Source: Streptomyces anulatus (GTDB lineage: Bacteria; Actinomycetota; Actinomycetes; Streptomycetales; Streptomycetaceae). Taken from it: a stretch of DNA of 64,000 nt. Below, piece by piece: positions 38,328 through 62,123 of the stretch. The position numbers and the translations under genes are program-made. The notes beneath the pieces were generated by a model, which saw only the letters and a list, made by a program, of their open reading frames with translations, had not been told where the DNA came from and made no database searches. The stretch is from NCBI RefSeq assembly GCF_000721175.1, contig NZ_JOEZ01000019.1, positions 42,591 through 106,590 of the forward strand, in the 5' to 3' direction. Position 1 is the first letter of the stretch. Each line of letters begins with the position of its first letter.

Positions 38328-41300
38328 CAGTGCTTCTCCGCTTCCGCCACGACGACGTGTACGTTGCTGCCACCCATGCCGAAGGAGCTGACGCCGGCGC
38401 GTGCCGGCACGCCGTCCGGCGGCTCCCAGGGCTGTGCCTCGGCCTGGAGCCGGAACGGGCTGCCGACCAGGTCGATCATCGGGTTGGGGGTGCCCAGGCC
38501 GGCCAGGCCGGGCATCAGGCGGTGCCGCATGCTCAGCAGCACCTTCACCACTCCGGCGACGCCGGCGGCGGCCTCCAGATGGCCGATGTTGGACTTGACC
38601 GAGCCGAGCCCGGTGCGTCCCGCCACGACCGGCAGCCCCCAGTCGCGGTAGAGCTGCCCGAACGCCTCCCGCAGCGCGTCCACCTCGATCGGGTCGCCGA
38701 GTGGCGTCCCGGTGCCGTGCGCCTCGATGTAGCCGATGGTGTCGGGCGGCACCGCCGCCGCCCGGTGCGCCGCGAGCAGGACGTCGCGCTGGGCCTGCGG
38801 GTTGGGCACGGTCAGCGAGTGGGTGTGGCCGCCGTGGTTCTCGGCCGAGCCGATCAGGACGCCGTGCACCGGGTCGCCGTCGGCGATCGCGCGCTCCAGC
38901 AGTTTGAGCGCCAGCAGGACCACGCCCTCGCCCCGCCCGTAGCCGTCGGCGCGCTCGTCGAAGGTCTTGCACCGCCCGTCGGGGCTGAGCATTCCGGCGC
39001 GGCGCAGGCCGGTGAAGCCGTGCGGGGACAGCAGCAGGTTCGCGCCGCCGGCCAGGGCGAGTTCGCAGTCGCCGAGGTGCAGGGCGCGGGCCGCGCGGTG
39101 GATGGCCACCAGGGAGCTGGAGCAGGCGGTGTCGAAGACCGCGCTGGGGCCGTGCAGGTCGTACACGTAGGAGATGCGGTTGGCCGCGATCGAGGCGACG
39201 TTGCCGATCAGGAAGTGATCGCCCATCTCCGGCGAGCCCGGGCCCAGCAGGCTCAGGTAGTCGGCGCCGCTGAGACCGACGAACACCCCGGTACGGCTGC
39301 CGGCCAGTGCCGCGGGCACGAGCCCGGCGTCGAGCAGGGCCTCGTCCGCGGCGTGCAGCAGGAGCCGGTGTTGCGGATCCATCTGGGCCGCCTCGCGCGG
39401 CGAGATCCGGAACCGCCCCGCGTCGAAGGCGTCGACGTCGCGCACGAACGAGCCGCGGAAGCGTTCCGGGAACACCCGGGCGGAGAAGCCGCGCTCCAGC
39501 GGGTACGGCGCGGTGAGGTCGCGCCCCTCGGCGAGGTGGGTCCAGAACTCGTGCAGCGACCCGGAGGCCGGCAGCCGGCCGCCGACGCCGATGATCGCCA
39601 CGGGCGGGTAGCCGAGGGCCTCAGGAGGTACCGCGGGCCCGCAGGCCCGGACGGTGGCCGCCGCCCGGGCCCGCTCGGGCTCGGCTGCGGTCTCGGCTTC
39701 GGTCTCGGTGAAGGTGTCCGGGCTGCTGGCGCCGAGGTGCGCCGCGAGTGAGCTGAGCACGGGGTGCGCGTAGAAGAGCGTGGGGCTAATCGTTACGCCG
39801 AAGCGGGTGCGGACCGCCATCGCGAGCCGGGTGAAACCGACCGAGTCGAAGCCCGCCTCGCCGAGCGGCCGGTCCACCGGGATGTCTTGCGGCGCCACCC
39901 CGGCGACACCCGCGGTCAGCTCCCGCAGGGTGGCCAGCAACCGGCCGCCGTCGCTCGGCCGGGGCTCCCGCGGCCTCTCGGCGTGGCCGAACTCACGGAT
40001 CAGTTCGTCCAGGGAGGCGGTGGCGAGCCGGACCGCGTCGATCTTGGCGTTCGGGGTCATCGGCAGGCCGGTCATCGGCACCGTCCGGGACGGGATCATG
40101 TACGCCGGAAGCCACTCCTCGATCCGCCCGGCGATCGCCGCGGCTTCTGCGGACTCGGCGACGACGAAGGCGACCAGGCGCGGATGCCCGGGCCGCTCTT
40201 CGCGCAGGACCACCCGCGCCTCGCCGGTCACACCGGTACGCCGGATCGCCGCCTCGATCTCGCCGAGCTCGATCCGGTGCCCGCGCAGCTTGATCTGCCG
40301 GTCGGCGCGACCGAGCAGCAGCAGCTCGCCGGTCTCGGTCCACCGGGCCAGATCTCCGGTGCGGTAGCGCCGCTGCCCGTCCTGCTCGACGAAGCGCTCG
40401 GCGTTCAGTTCGGGGCGGCCGCGGTAGCCGCGGGCGACGCCGTCACCGCCGATCAGCAGTTCCCCGGTGGCGCCGAACGGGACCGGGCCACCGTCCGGCC
40501 CGGCGAGGTGGAACGTCGTGTTCGCGATCGGCGTGCCGACCGTGACCGGCCGGTCGCGGCGTACCCGCAGCGCCGAGGACCAGATCGTGGTCTCGGTCGG
40601 GCCGTACATGTTCCACAGCTCGCCGGAGCGGTCGAGCAGGTCGGCCGCCAGCTCGGCGCTCAGCGCCTCCCCGCCGCAGAGCAGCCGGGGTACCCGTCCG
40701 CTCCAGCCGGCGGCGAGCAGCATCTGCCAGGTGGCCGGTGTGGCCTGCACGATGGTCGCGCCGCTGCTGTCGAGCAGGCCGGCCAGCGCGAAGCCGTCCC
40801 GGGTGACCTCGGCCGGCGCGATGTGGACGGTCGCGCCCTGGGTGAGCGGCAGCAGCAGTTCTAGGCCGGCGATGTCGAACCCGGCCGTGGTGACGGCCAG
40901 CAGCACGTCGTCGGCGGCGCACCCGGGCCGTTCCGCCATCGCGGTGAGGAAGTTGACCAGGTTGCCGTGGGTGACCTCGACACCCTTGGGCCGGCCGGTC
41001 GATCCGGAGGTGTAGAGCACGTACGCGAGATCGTCGTCGTGGCAGGCGACCGGCGTGCCCGGGGCGGCGTCGCCCGGGTCACCGAGCGGGATGCGGGCGC
41101 CGGGTGTCCCGGCCGGCAGGCGGTCGGCGTACGCCGGGTCGACCAGGACCGCGGCGAGACCGGCGTCGGTGCAGATGTGCGCGAGGCGGGCGGCCGGGAA
41201 GTCCGGGTCGAGCGGCACGTAGGCCGCGCCGGCGGTGTGCGCGGCCAGCATCGCCACGACCATGGCGGCTCGCCGGCCGGACAGCACACCGACCAGGTCG

Positions 41301-42927
41301 CCGCGGCCCACGCCGGATTCGCGGAGGGTTCGCGCCAGTGCGTGCACCCGCCGGGCCAGTTCGCCGTAGCTGGTGGCACCGTCGGCGTCCACCACCGCAA
41401 CGCGCTCCGGGGCCGACGCCGCGCGGGCCAGCACCAAGTCGGCCGCGGTCACGTCGCGCGGCCGGGCGGCACGGGTGTCGTTGGCCCGGTCGACGAGGGC
41501 GCGTTCCGCCGCGGTGATGAGGGGCAGATCGCCGATCGGCCGGCGCGGATCGGCGGCCACGGTTTCCAGCAGCAGCCGGTAGTGCTCGGCCAGGCGCTCG
41601 GCCGTGGCCGGGTCGAACAGCTCACGGTCGTACTTGAGGTAGACCAACGCCTCCGACCCGCGCACCACCACCTCGACGACCAGCGGGTTCTCACCCTCCT
41701 GGGTCAGTTCGAGGGCGTCCTGGAAGACGGTCTGCCCGGCGGCCATGTCCTGGTCGCCGCCGACGCCCTGTTGCAGGTAGAAGCCGATGTCGAAGGAGAC
41801 CGCAGTGCCGCCGGCGCGGCGCAGGTCACCGACCACGGCGGCGAACGGGTAGGAGCTGTGCTCCTCGGCCTGCGCCATGTGGTCGTGCACGGCGGTCATC
41901 AGCTCGGCGAGGCTGCGCTGCGGGTCGCAGTCGACCCGTACCACCACCGGATTGATCAGGTAGCCCACGGTGCGGTCGAATCGCTCGGAGATCCGGCCGT
42001 CGGTCGGCACCATGACGCTGATGTCGCGGTGACCGGAGTGCCGGTGCAGCAGTGCGGCGAAGGCACCCAGCAGCACGCTGAACGGGGTCAGCCCGGCCGC
42101 GCCGGCGACCTGGCGGAGGGCCACCCACGTCTCCTCCGGCAGCCGGAACTGCACCATCGCGCCGGTGTCGGCGGTGGGCGGCTCGCCCCGGTGCCGATCG
42201 GTGATCGCGTCGAGGACCGGACCGCTGGAGGCACCGGCCAGCCGGTCGAGCCACCAGCGGCGGTGTGTCTCGGCCTCCGGCCCGTCGAGCAGTTCCCGCT
42301 GGCGACGGACGAACTCACGGTACGGGGTGACCGGCTCGACCGGCGGCAGAACGCCTCGAAGGGCCAGTGCGTCGTGGCAGGCCACGATGTCGCGCAGCAG
42401 CAGGTGGCTGGAGATCCCGTCGGTGATCATGTGGTGGAACACCAGGAGCAGCAGTGTCCGGCCACCGGGCGCCGCGATCAGCCACATCCGGTGCAGGGGG
42501 TCGTGCTCCAGGTCGAACGGGGTGTGCACCAGGCGCCGGATACGCGCGGCGAACTCCCCGTCGGTGACATGCCCGAGGTCGAGCCGGACCACCTCGGCGG
42601 GGCGCTCGGTGATCTCCTGCACCGGAGTGGTCCCGTCCAGTCGGACGGCGATCCGCAGACCCGGCTGCCGCTCCACGACGGCGATCAGGGCCCGGGTGAG
42701 CACGTCCGGGTCGATCCCGTCGCCCAGCCACAGCCCCAGCGGCAGGTTGTAGGAGGTGGTGCCGGGCCGGCTCGCGTGGATCGCCCAGAGCGCCGCCTGG
42801 CCGCGGCTGAGCGGGTACGGCCCCGGCTCCGGCACCGGATCGGTCAGGCCGCGCAGCAGCGACTCGGCGATCTCGTCCGGCAGCTCACCGGCGGCGACCG
42901 CGGCGAGGACGTCGCGCAGCGCCGGGC

Positions 42928-42931
<4 letters not shown>
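38327..42931 (-). CDS. kirAIII: Gene C: NRPS-PKS hybrid C-A(Gly)-PCP-KS6 (KirAIII-like)
   Basis: 1534 residues. An N-terminal helical docking segment (1-30) precedes the condensation domain with intact HHMITDG near residue 165, the adenylation domain with YTSGSTGRPKG, PCP (GFDSV near 1029) and KS6 (DTACSSSL near 1269). The adenylation pocket reads DILQLGMIWK, the well-known glycine code, so it inserts glycine and forms the internal amide of the product. The C-terminus stops right after the KS core, and the KS flanking subdomain starts the next protein, an unusual split. ATGA overlap with gene B upstream and TGATG with gene D downstream indicate coupled translation. Confidence 0.94.
38330..39615 (-). 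other. KS6, split from its flanking subdomain
   Basis: Cys near 39123, [10 protein letters not shown] and KSNIGH intact. The chain ends with VAEAEKH directly after the NVHVVV strand, where other KS domains here continue into the linker and flanking subdomain. Those 130 or so residues are encoded at the start of gene D. Confidence 0.85.
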
Positions 42932-56091
<13,160 letters not shown>

Positions 56092-56115
56092 GTGTTCTCT
56101 CCCCGTGGTCGCAGC

Positions 56116-59100
56116 TCAGCGGTGGGAACGGTCGAGCGCGGGGGCCGCGACCGGCGTGACGGTGAGATCGAGGCGCGCCGACCGGACCGGTCTCGCGGCG
56201 GGGCGGACGGGACTCGTACGGATCTCGGCACGGCGAGGCCAGTACCGGCGACGCCGGTACCCCGGTGGCGGGAGCGGGGCCCGGCCGGTCCCCTCGGGCG
56301 CGCCGGGGCCGAGTACGACGTGGGCGTTGGTGCCGCCGAATCCGAAGGCGCTGACCGCGACGCGGCTGCCGGCGGGCAGTTCGGTCGTGGTGCGCGCGGG
56401 GAAGAACGGTGACTCGGCGAACGCGAACCGCGGATTGGGCCGCTCGCAGTGCAGGGTCGGGACGATCAGCCCGTGCCGGAGCGTCTGCACGGCCTTGATG
56501 AATCCGGCGATCCCGGCCGCGCTGAGTAGGTGGCCCATCGAGCTCTTGACGCTGCCGATCCCGCAGTACTCCCGGTCGCCGGTGTGCTGCCGGTAGACGG
56601 CGGTCAGCGCCTGCAACTCGATCGGGTCGCCGATCATCGTGCCGGTGCCGTGCGCCTCGACATATCCGATGGTGCGCGCGTCGATGCCGCCGCGGGCGAG
56701 CACATCGGTGATCAGCGCCCGCTGGGCGTGCCCGTTCGGGGTGGTGTGGCCCATCGTGCGGCCGTCGTTGTTGACACCGGACGCTTCGATGACCGCGAGG
56801 ATGCGGTCGCCGTCGCGTTCGGCGTCGTCGAGACGCTTCAGCATCACCAGCCCGGCGCCCTCTCCCGGGACGAAGCCGTCGGCGGACTCGTCGAAGGTGC
56901 GGCAGCGTCCGGTGGGTGACAGCGCCTTGCCGGCGCTGAGCATCAGATACGGCTCCTCGTCCAGGAGCAAGTCCACGCCGCCGGCCAGCGCCATCTCGGA
57001 CTCGCCCAGCATCAGGCTCTGCGCCGCCAGGTGCACGCTGACCAGCGCCGACGAGCACGCGCTGTCGACCACGAGGTTCGGCCCGGCGAGGTCGAGGAAG
57101 TGCGACACGTGCGCCGCGATGTAGTTCTGGTTGATCCCGACGATGGACTCGCGGGTCAGCGGCCGCAGGTATTCGCGGTGGTTGCCGGTCCGGCCGCCGA
57201 CGAAGACGCCGACCCGGCGGCCGCGCAACTCCTCGTCGGTGTACCCGGCGTCGTGGACGCATTCGACGGCGACCTCCAGCGTCTTGCGCACCAGGGGGTC
57301 GAGCTGCCGTGCCGTCTCGTCGTCGAAGCCGAAGTAGCCCGGGTCGAACAGGGCGGCGTCGTCGAGGAAGCCGCCCCACCGGCTCTGGCTGAACCCGGGG
57401 CCGCCGTCCGGCCGGTAGAGCGCCGTGGTGTCCCACCGGTCCGCCGGCACGTCGCCGACCATGTCCCGCCCGGCGAGCAGTGCCTGCCACAGCTGTCCCG
57501 GGTCGGCGGCGCCGGGTAGCCGGCAGCCCATCCCGATGACCGCGATCCGCATCGGCACGCCGTCCGCGGCGGGCGTCCGCGCCGGCGCCGCGGACGCCAC
57601 CGGGCCGGTGGCCGGGGCGCGCACTCCTCCGTCGGTGAGCGCGGCGGCGAGCCGGGCCAGTGTCGGATGCTCCTGGAGCAGGCTGGGATCCACAACGTCG
57701 CCGAGCGCCGCCTCGAGATCGCGGACCAGCTCTGCCATCAGCAACGAGTCCACGCCGAGGTCGACGAGGTTGGTGTCGGGCCGCAGCAGGGACCGATCGG
57801 TGCGAGTGGTCCGAGCCACCACGTCGGCCAGCCAGTCGATGGTGTCCGGCTCCGGCCCGTCCGCCGGAGCGGTGACCGGCGCCGGGGCCGCCTCGGGGGC
57901 ACGCCGGGGCGCCCGGAACAGGTCGTCGGCCGGCGCCGTCGTCCGGCGAGTCAGGCAGGGAAGCAGAACCGGCTCGCCCGGCACCCGCAGCGCCAGGTCG
58001 AGCAGTCGCAGCGCGTCGGTCTCCGCCAGGTCGGGGATGCCCAGCTCGGTCCCGGCGCTGGTACGCCGCTCGCCCATCCCGACGTCCCGCCAGAGCGGCC
58101 ACCGCAGCGACCGGACCACGCACCCGGGCTCTTCCGCGTGCGCCTCGGCGAAGTCGTCGAGGACGTTGTTGGCCGCGGCGTAGTCCAGATAGCCCCCGGC
58201 CAGCCGCGGCGACCCGGCCGCGATCGAGGAGAACAACACCATGAGCCGCGGCAAACGGCTGCCGAACGCCGCCCACAGTGTCTCGACGGCGAGTTTGGGC
58301 CGCAGCACGTCACCGATCTCGCTGGCCGTCTTGGCCAGGAATGACCGGGGCTGGTGCATGACCCCCGCGCAGTGGAAGACCGCCGCGATCCCGCCGGCGC
58401 GGCTTCGATGTCGGTTGATCAGTCGGCGCAGCGTGCCCACGTCGTTCAGCGCATGTGTGTGGACGGAAAGCTTCACGTCCCGGTCGGCGAGGGCCAGCAG
58501 AGCGGTGAGGCGCGCGCGCAGCAGCGGGTCGGTCGACGGCTCGGCGACCAGGGACGCCCAACGGTTGCGGGCGGGCAGCGCGGAGCGGCCGATCAGGACG
58601 AGGTGCCGCGCACCCCGGTCGACCAGGTGCTCGGCGAGGCGCAGGCCGATTCCGCCGACGCCCCCGGTGATCAGAACGGCGCCCCGGTCCAGACCGGTCA
58701 GCGGGTCGAAGTCGCCGGGCTGGGCGGACCCGACCACGCGGCGCCGCCGCCGGGAGCCGGCGTACCCGATCTCGGTCTCCTGGTCGTCGGCCGTGCTCTC
58801 GGCCGCGACCGCGGCGGCCAGGTCCGCAAAGTCACCGTCGACCCGGACGGTGCGGGAGACCACCGTGGGCAGTTCTCCGGAGACGGCGCGGTAGAAGCCA
58901 GCCAGCGCCGAGCGGCGGGCGCCGCTGACGTGCAGGCAGCGCAGGCCGGTACGCGGATGCCGGCCGAGCACTTCGCGCAGCACCTCGATCCGCTCGGTGA
59001 CCAGCGCGCCCGGTTCGCTCCAGTCGACCAGATCGGCGACGCCGACCAGGCCCGGCACGGCGGGCAGCGGATCGCCGGGGCGATGCGCGAGGGCGTCGTC

Positions 59101-62013
59101 GCCGAACAGCGTCGGCGCCAGGTTCGGGTCCGTCGTGAGGACCAGGAAGCGGCCGCGCTGAGCCGGCGCGGGTGGCGGCGCGTCCTGCCAGGCCGCGGTG
59201 AGGAACTGAGGGGCGGCAGTGGGCGCCGCCCAGTGCTGGTCCCGGCGGAACGGGTAGGTCGGCAGCGACACAATGGGGGCGGCCGGCACCGGGCCCTCGA
59301 TCCCGGCGTCGCCGGTGAGCGGCTCGGCGTCGACGGCGGCGGCCAGCGCGTCCGCGAGCTCGCCGAGGTCGGCCGCCGTGACGGTGACGCGGCAGGCCAG
59401 CGTGGCCCGGCCGGTGCTCATCGTCCGAGCGATCGAGGCGAGCGGGGGCGCTTGCGGTGACCGCACCACGTTCAGCAGCGCGACGAGCGCGTCCCGCAGG
59501 GCCTGCGGGGTGCGGGCCGACACCGGCACCGCCACCCGGCCGGCCGGCAGCGCCTCGGCGGCGGGCGGTGCCTCCTCCAGGACCGCGTGCGCGTTCGTGC
59601 CGCCCATGCCGAACGAGCTGACCCCGGCCCGGCGGGGGCCGCCGCCGGGCGGCGGCTCCCATGCGGCCTGTTCCAGCTGGAGCCGCAACGGCGACCCGGA
59701 CAGGTTGATCATGCGGTTCGTCCGGCGCACGTTGCGGGTGGCCGGCAGGGTCCGGTGGCGCATCGCGAGAATGACTTTCATCATTCCGGCGATACCGGCG
59801 GCGGCCTCCAGATGACCGATGTTGGTCTTGATGGATCCGATGCCGCAGTGCGGCGCGTCCGGCATCGGGTGCTGACTGCGGGCGTACAGCCGGCGGAACG
59901 CCGCCACCATGGCCGACACCTCGATCGGGTCGCCCAGCCGGGTACCGGTGCCGTGCGCCTCGATGTAGCCGATGGTGGTGGGGTCGACGCCCGCCGTGGT
60001 GTATGCGCTGACCAACAGGTCGGCCTGGGCCTCCGGGTTGGGCGCGGTGAACGACTGCGCCTGCCCGCCGTGGTTGACCGCCACCTCGCGGATCACCGCG
60101 TGCACCCGATCGCCGTCGGCGAGCGCCCGGTCGAGGGGTTTGAGCAGCAACGCGCACGCCCCCTCGCCGCGGACGTAGCCGTCGGCGCCGTCGTCGAACG
60201 TGTGGCAGCGTCCGCGTGGGCTCAGCACACCTGCCCGCTGGTACGCCGCGTGCTGTCCCGGGTCGCACAGCACGTTCACGCCGCCCGCGATGGCCTGGTC
60301 GCATTCGCCGGCCCGCAGCGCCGCGATGGCCTGGGCGACCGCGACCAGCGACGACGAGCAGAGGGTGTCCACGGTGACGCTCGGGCCGCGCAGGCCCAGG
60401 GCGTACGAGACCCGGTTGGCCACCAGCGACGGGGAGACCGCGACGCTCAAGTGCGGTTCGTCGCGACCGGCGTGCTCGGCCAGAACGGTGGCGTAGTCGG
60501 AGTGGCACACCCCGGTGTAGACGCCGGTCCGGCTGCCCGCCAGCGTGGTGGGATCCTGTCCGGCGTCCTCGGCCGTCGCCCACGCCACCTCGAGCATGAG
60601 TCGCTGCTGGGGATCCATCAGCGCAGCCTCGCGGGGACTGATGGCGAAGAATTCGTGGTCGAAGCGGCGGATGTCGTCGAGCAGCGCCGCCCGTCCCACC
60701 AGATCCGGGTGCGCGGCGGTGTCCCAGCGGTCGATCGGGATGTCGCCGACGGCGTCCTCGTCGCGACCGAGCAGGTCCCACAGCTCACCCACGTTGTCCG
60801 CCCCGGGGAAACGTCCGGCCATGCCGATCACCGCGATCGGCGCCGAGGCGTCCGGCTTCGGTGCGGCCGTGGCGGCGACCGGTTGGGGCTCGCGGTCTTC
60901 GCCGCGTATCACCCGTGCCATGGCGGCGGCGGTGAAGGCCTGGAACATGGCGCTGGGATCGATCTGCAGACCGTGCTCGTCGTGGGCCAGCGCCACGACC
61001 TCGGCCAGCGCGACGCTGTCCAGGCCGTACCGCCGCAGGTCGTCGTCGGCGGTCAGGGAGCCGGCGGGCCGACCCAGCGCCTGTTCCAGCAGCGGCAGCA
61101 GCACCGCGTCCAGGTCGTCGGGCGTGGGCGCCGGGTCCGGCCGGGCCGTCGCGGCGCGGGTGGTGACGGTGTTACCCCAGAGGTCGCCGAACACGCTGGG
61201 CCCGCGCAGTGCTTTGACCGTCTCGATCCGGGCCAGCGGCCTGTTGTCGTCCTCGCGCAGCAGCGTCGAGGTCAGCACCGCCCGGTGGCCGTCCTCCAGG
61301 CGCAGGTCGTCGAGCCGGTATCGCACGGTGTCCTCGGCGCCGCAGTTCGCCAGATACACGATGTCGCGGCTGACGGTGGCGGCCGCGGTGGCCCACTCGC
61401 CGCCTGGCGCCAGCGAGTGCAGGTACCGACGCTCGCCGTGGTCGTTGATGTGCGGGTAAGAGGCGAAGTAGAGCAGGCCGAGGGCGTTGACGTCGACGAC
61501 CGGGTTGAGTTCGTAACGCTCGGTGTGCAGCCCGGGACCGTCCAGGTGGCGCCCGCTCTGCGCCTGGAAGTCGTGCAGGAAGGCAAGCTGGTCGGCGTCC
61601 GGTTCACGGGCCGGCAGGCAGCCGGGGAGCTGTGGGACTCCGGGGACCAGCCAGTTGCGGTCCGAGCGGCGGACGAAGACGGTGAGCAGCCGGACGTCGA
61701 CGTGTGCCGTACCGGTGGCGAACCGGATGTCGGACAGGAACCGCCGGTCGTCCAGTCTGGTCAGTTCACCGCTCATCTCGCCTTCGTCAAGCTCGGCGAA
61801 AGAGGCGAGCGAGGCGCTCGCAGTGTGCCGGACCCGGACGAAGGCCGGAAGTAACCGGGTGCCGTCGGCATCGGCGAGTTTGTTGACCGAGGTGCCGAAG
61901 TACTCACCGATCAACGACCAGTGCAGGTCGCCGGACTCGCGTAACAGCCAGTTCTCGGAGAGGCCACCGGTGGCGAGCGTCGGCAGGCCCAGAACGACAT
62001 GCCGGGCGGTCAC
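56116..62013 (-). CDS. kirAI: Gene A: starter PKS with LnmK-like domain, module 1 and KS2 (KirAI-like)
   Basis: About 1965 residues: LnmK/Pnap_2097-like domain (1-280), ACP0 (Ser near 333), KS1 (Cys near 552), KR1, ACP1 (Ser near 1422) and KS2 (Cys near 1652) at the C-terminus. No AT. It should load and, if LnmK-like, decarboxylate the starter, then carry out the first extension. I chose GTG 62013 because family similarity begins right there and it overlaps the stop of a leader frame (GTGA). An in-frame ATG at 62082 adds 23 residues without similarity and has no ribosome site. Gene B follows 24 bases after the stop and completes KS2 with DH-ACP-KR. First gene of the operon, opposite the PPTase. 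Confidence 0.92.
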   Translation of the reverse strand: MTARHVVLGLPTLATGGLSENWLLRESGDLHWSLIGEYFGTSVNKLADADGTRLLPAFVRVRHTASASLASFAELDEGEMSGELTRLDDRRFLSDIRFATGTAHVDVRLLTVFVRRSDRNWLVPGVPQLPGCLPAREPDADQLAFLHDFQAQSGRHLDGPGLHTERYELNPVVDVNALGLLYFASYPHINDHGERRYLHSLAPGGEWATAAATVSRDIVYLANCGAEDTVRYRLDDLRLEDGHRAVLTSTLLREDDNRPLARIETVKALRGPSVFGDLWGNTVTTRAATARPDPAPTPDDLDAVLLPLLEQALGRPAGSLTADDDLRRYGLDSVALAEVVALAHDEHGLQIDPSAMFQAFTAAAMARVIRGEDREPQPVAATAAPKPDASAPIAVIGMAGRFPGADNVGELWDLLGRDEDAVGDIPIDRWDTAAHPDLVGRAALLDDIRRFDHEFFAISPREAALMDPQQRLMLEVAWATAEDAGQDPTTLAGSRTGVYTGVCHSDYATVLAEHAGRDEPHLSVAVSPSLVANRVSYALGLRGPSVTVDTLCSSSLVAVAQAIAALRAGECDQAIAGGVNVLCDPGQHAAYQRAGVLSPRGRCHTFDDGADGYVRGEGACALLLKPLDRALADGDRVHAVIREVAVNHGGQAQSFTAPNPEAQADLLVSAYTTAGVDPTTIGYIEAHGTGTRLGDPIEVSAMVAAFRRLYARSQHPMPDAPHCGIGSIKTNIGHLEAAAGIAGMMKVILAMRHRTLPATRNVRRTNRMINLSGSPLRLQLEQAAWEPPPGGGPRRAGVSSFGMGGTNAHAVLEEAPPAAEALPAGRVAVPVSARTPQALRDALVALLNVVRSPQAPPLASIARTMSTGRATLACRVTVTAADLGELADALAAAVDAEPLTGDAGIEGPVPAAPIVSLPTYPFRRDQHWAAPTAAPQFLTAAWQDAPPPAPAQRGRFLVLTTDPNLAPTLFGDDALAHRPGDPLPAVPGLVGVADLVDWSEPGALVTERIEVLREVLGRHPRTGLRCLHVSGARRSALAGFYRAVSGELPTVVSRTVRVDGDFADLAAAVAAESTADDQETEIGYAGSRRRRRVVGSAQPGDFDPLTGLDRGAVLITGGVGGIGLRLAEHLVDRGARHLVLIGRSALPARNRWASLVAEPSTDPLLRARLTALLALADRDVKLSVHTHALNDVGTLRRLINRHRSRAGGIAAVFHCAGVMHQPRSFLAKTASEIGDVLRPKLAVETLWAAFGSRLPRLMVLFSSIAAGSPRLAGGYLDYAAANNVLDDFAEAHAEEPGCVVRSLRWPLWRDVGMGERRTSAGTELGIPDLAETDALRLLDLALRVPGEPVLLPCLTRRTTAPADDLFRAPRRAPEAAPAPVTAPADGPEPDTIDWLADVVARTTRTDRSLLRPDTNLVDLGVDSLLMAELVRDLEAALGDVVDPSLLQEHPTLARLAAALTDGGVRAPATGPVASAAPARTPAADGVPMRIAVIGMGCRLPGAADPGQLWQALLAGRDMVGDVPADRWDTTALYRPDGGPGFSQSRWGGFLDDAALFDPGYFGFDDETARQLDPLVRKTLEVAVECVHDAGYTDEELRGRRVGVFVGGRTGNHREYLRPLTRESIVGINQNYIAAHVSHFLDLAGPNLVVDSACSSALVSVHLAAQSLMLGESEMALAGGVDLLLDEEPYLMLSAGKALSPTGRCRTFDESADGFVPGEGAGLVMLKRLDDAERDGDRILAVIEASGVNNDGRTMGHTTPNGHAQRALITDVLARGGIDARTIGYVEAHGTGTMIGDPIELQALTAVYRQHTGDREYCGIGSVKSSMGHLLSAAGIAGFIKAVQTLRHGLIVPTLHCERPNPRFAFAESPFFPARTTTELPAGSRVAVSAFGFGGTNAHVVLGPGAPEGTGRAPLPPPGYRRRRYWPRRAEIRTSPVRPAARPVRSARLDLTVTPVAAPALDRSHR
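56300..57550 (-). other. KS2 at the C-terminus of gene A (first half of split module 2)
   Basis: DSACSSAL near 57057, EAHGTGT and KSSMGH (Ser for the usual Asn). The flanking subdomain is missing after RRRRYW. Its DH-ACP-KR begin gene B. Sister of KS11. Confidence 0.85.
57630..60845 (-). other. Module 1: KS1-KR1-ACP1
   Basis: KS1 about 59570-60845; active site DTLCSSSL near 60358 with Leu before Cys. KR1 about 58000-59210 with Lys, Ser, Tyr and Asn present and no LxD motif. ACP1 about 57630-57850, GVDSL near 57746. There is no DH, although a diene start would need dehydration. Confidence 0.83.
61180..62013 (-). other. LnmK-like acyltransferase/decarboxylase domain fused at the N-terminus
   Basis: Recognised from GLSENWLLRESGDLHW near the start, VDVNALGLLYFASYP in the middle and VYLANCGAEDTV later, the pattern of LnmK-type double-hotdog proteins. 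LnmK transfers methylmalonyl to an ACP and decarboxylates it to propionyl. Here a malonyl substrate would give acetyl-ACP0. I could not confirm a residue equivalent to the LnmK catalytic Tyr. ACP0 follows at about 60905-61125 (GLDSV near 61015). Confidence 0.7.
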
Positions 62014-62123
62014 GAGGCAGAACCGGAGGGGTGGTGACCGGGGAGCTGTGCGTAGCCGTGCTGCCACCTGCCTGGCCCCCATATTCGGTGATATAACGGG
62101 CCAGAACCCACACTCATCTGCAT
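62010..62123 (-). CDS. Leader frame of 37 codons before gene A
   Basis: ATG at 62123 is preceded by GGGGAG at a 7-base spacing, the best ribosome site in this region. The frame ends at TGA 62012-62010, which overlaps the GTG start of gene A (GTGA). The 37-residue product has no recognisable domain. The likely role is translational coupling or a regulatory leader, since gene A itself has no visible ribosome site. Confidence 0.5.
   Translation of the reverse strand: MQMSVGSGPLYHRIWGPGRWQHGYAQLPGHHPSGSAS

Noticed and set aside
38328-38972. Upstream ATG at 38972 that would add 215 residues to gene D
   Set aside because: The extra stretch lies in a second frame over KS6 and is Arg/Gly/Pro-rich, typical of a shadow frame. 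The ATG at 38327 has clear domain sequence at once and overlaps the stop of gene C.
62014-62082. ATG 62082 as the gene A start
   Set aside because: The added 23 residues have no similarity and no ribosome site precedes them. Family similarity starts at GTG 62013. Kept only as an alternative.
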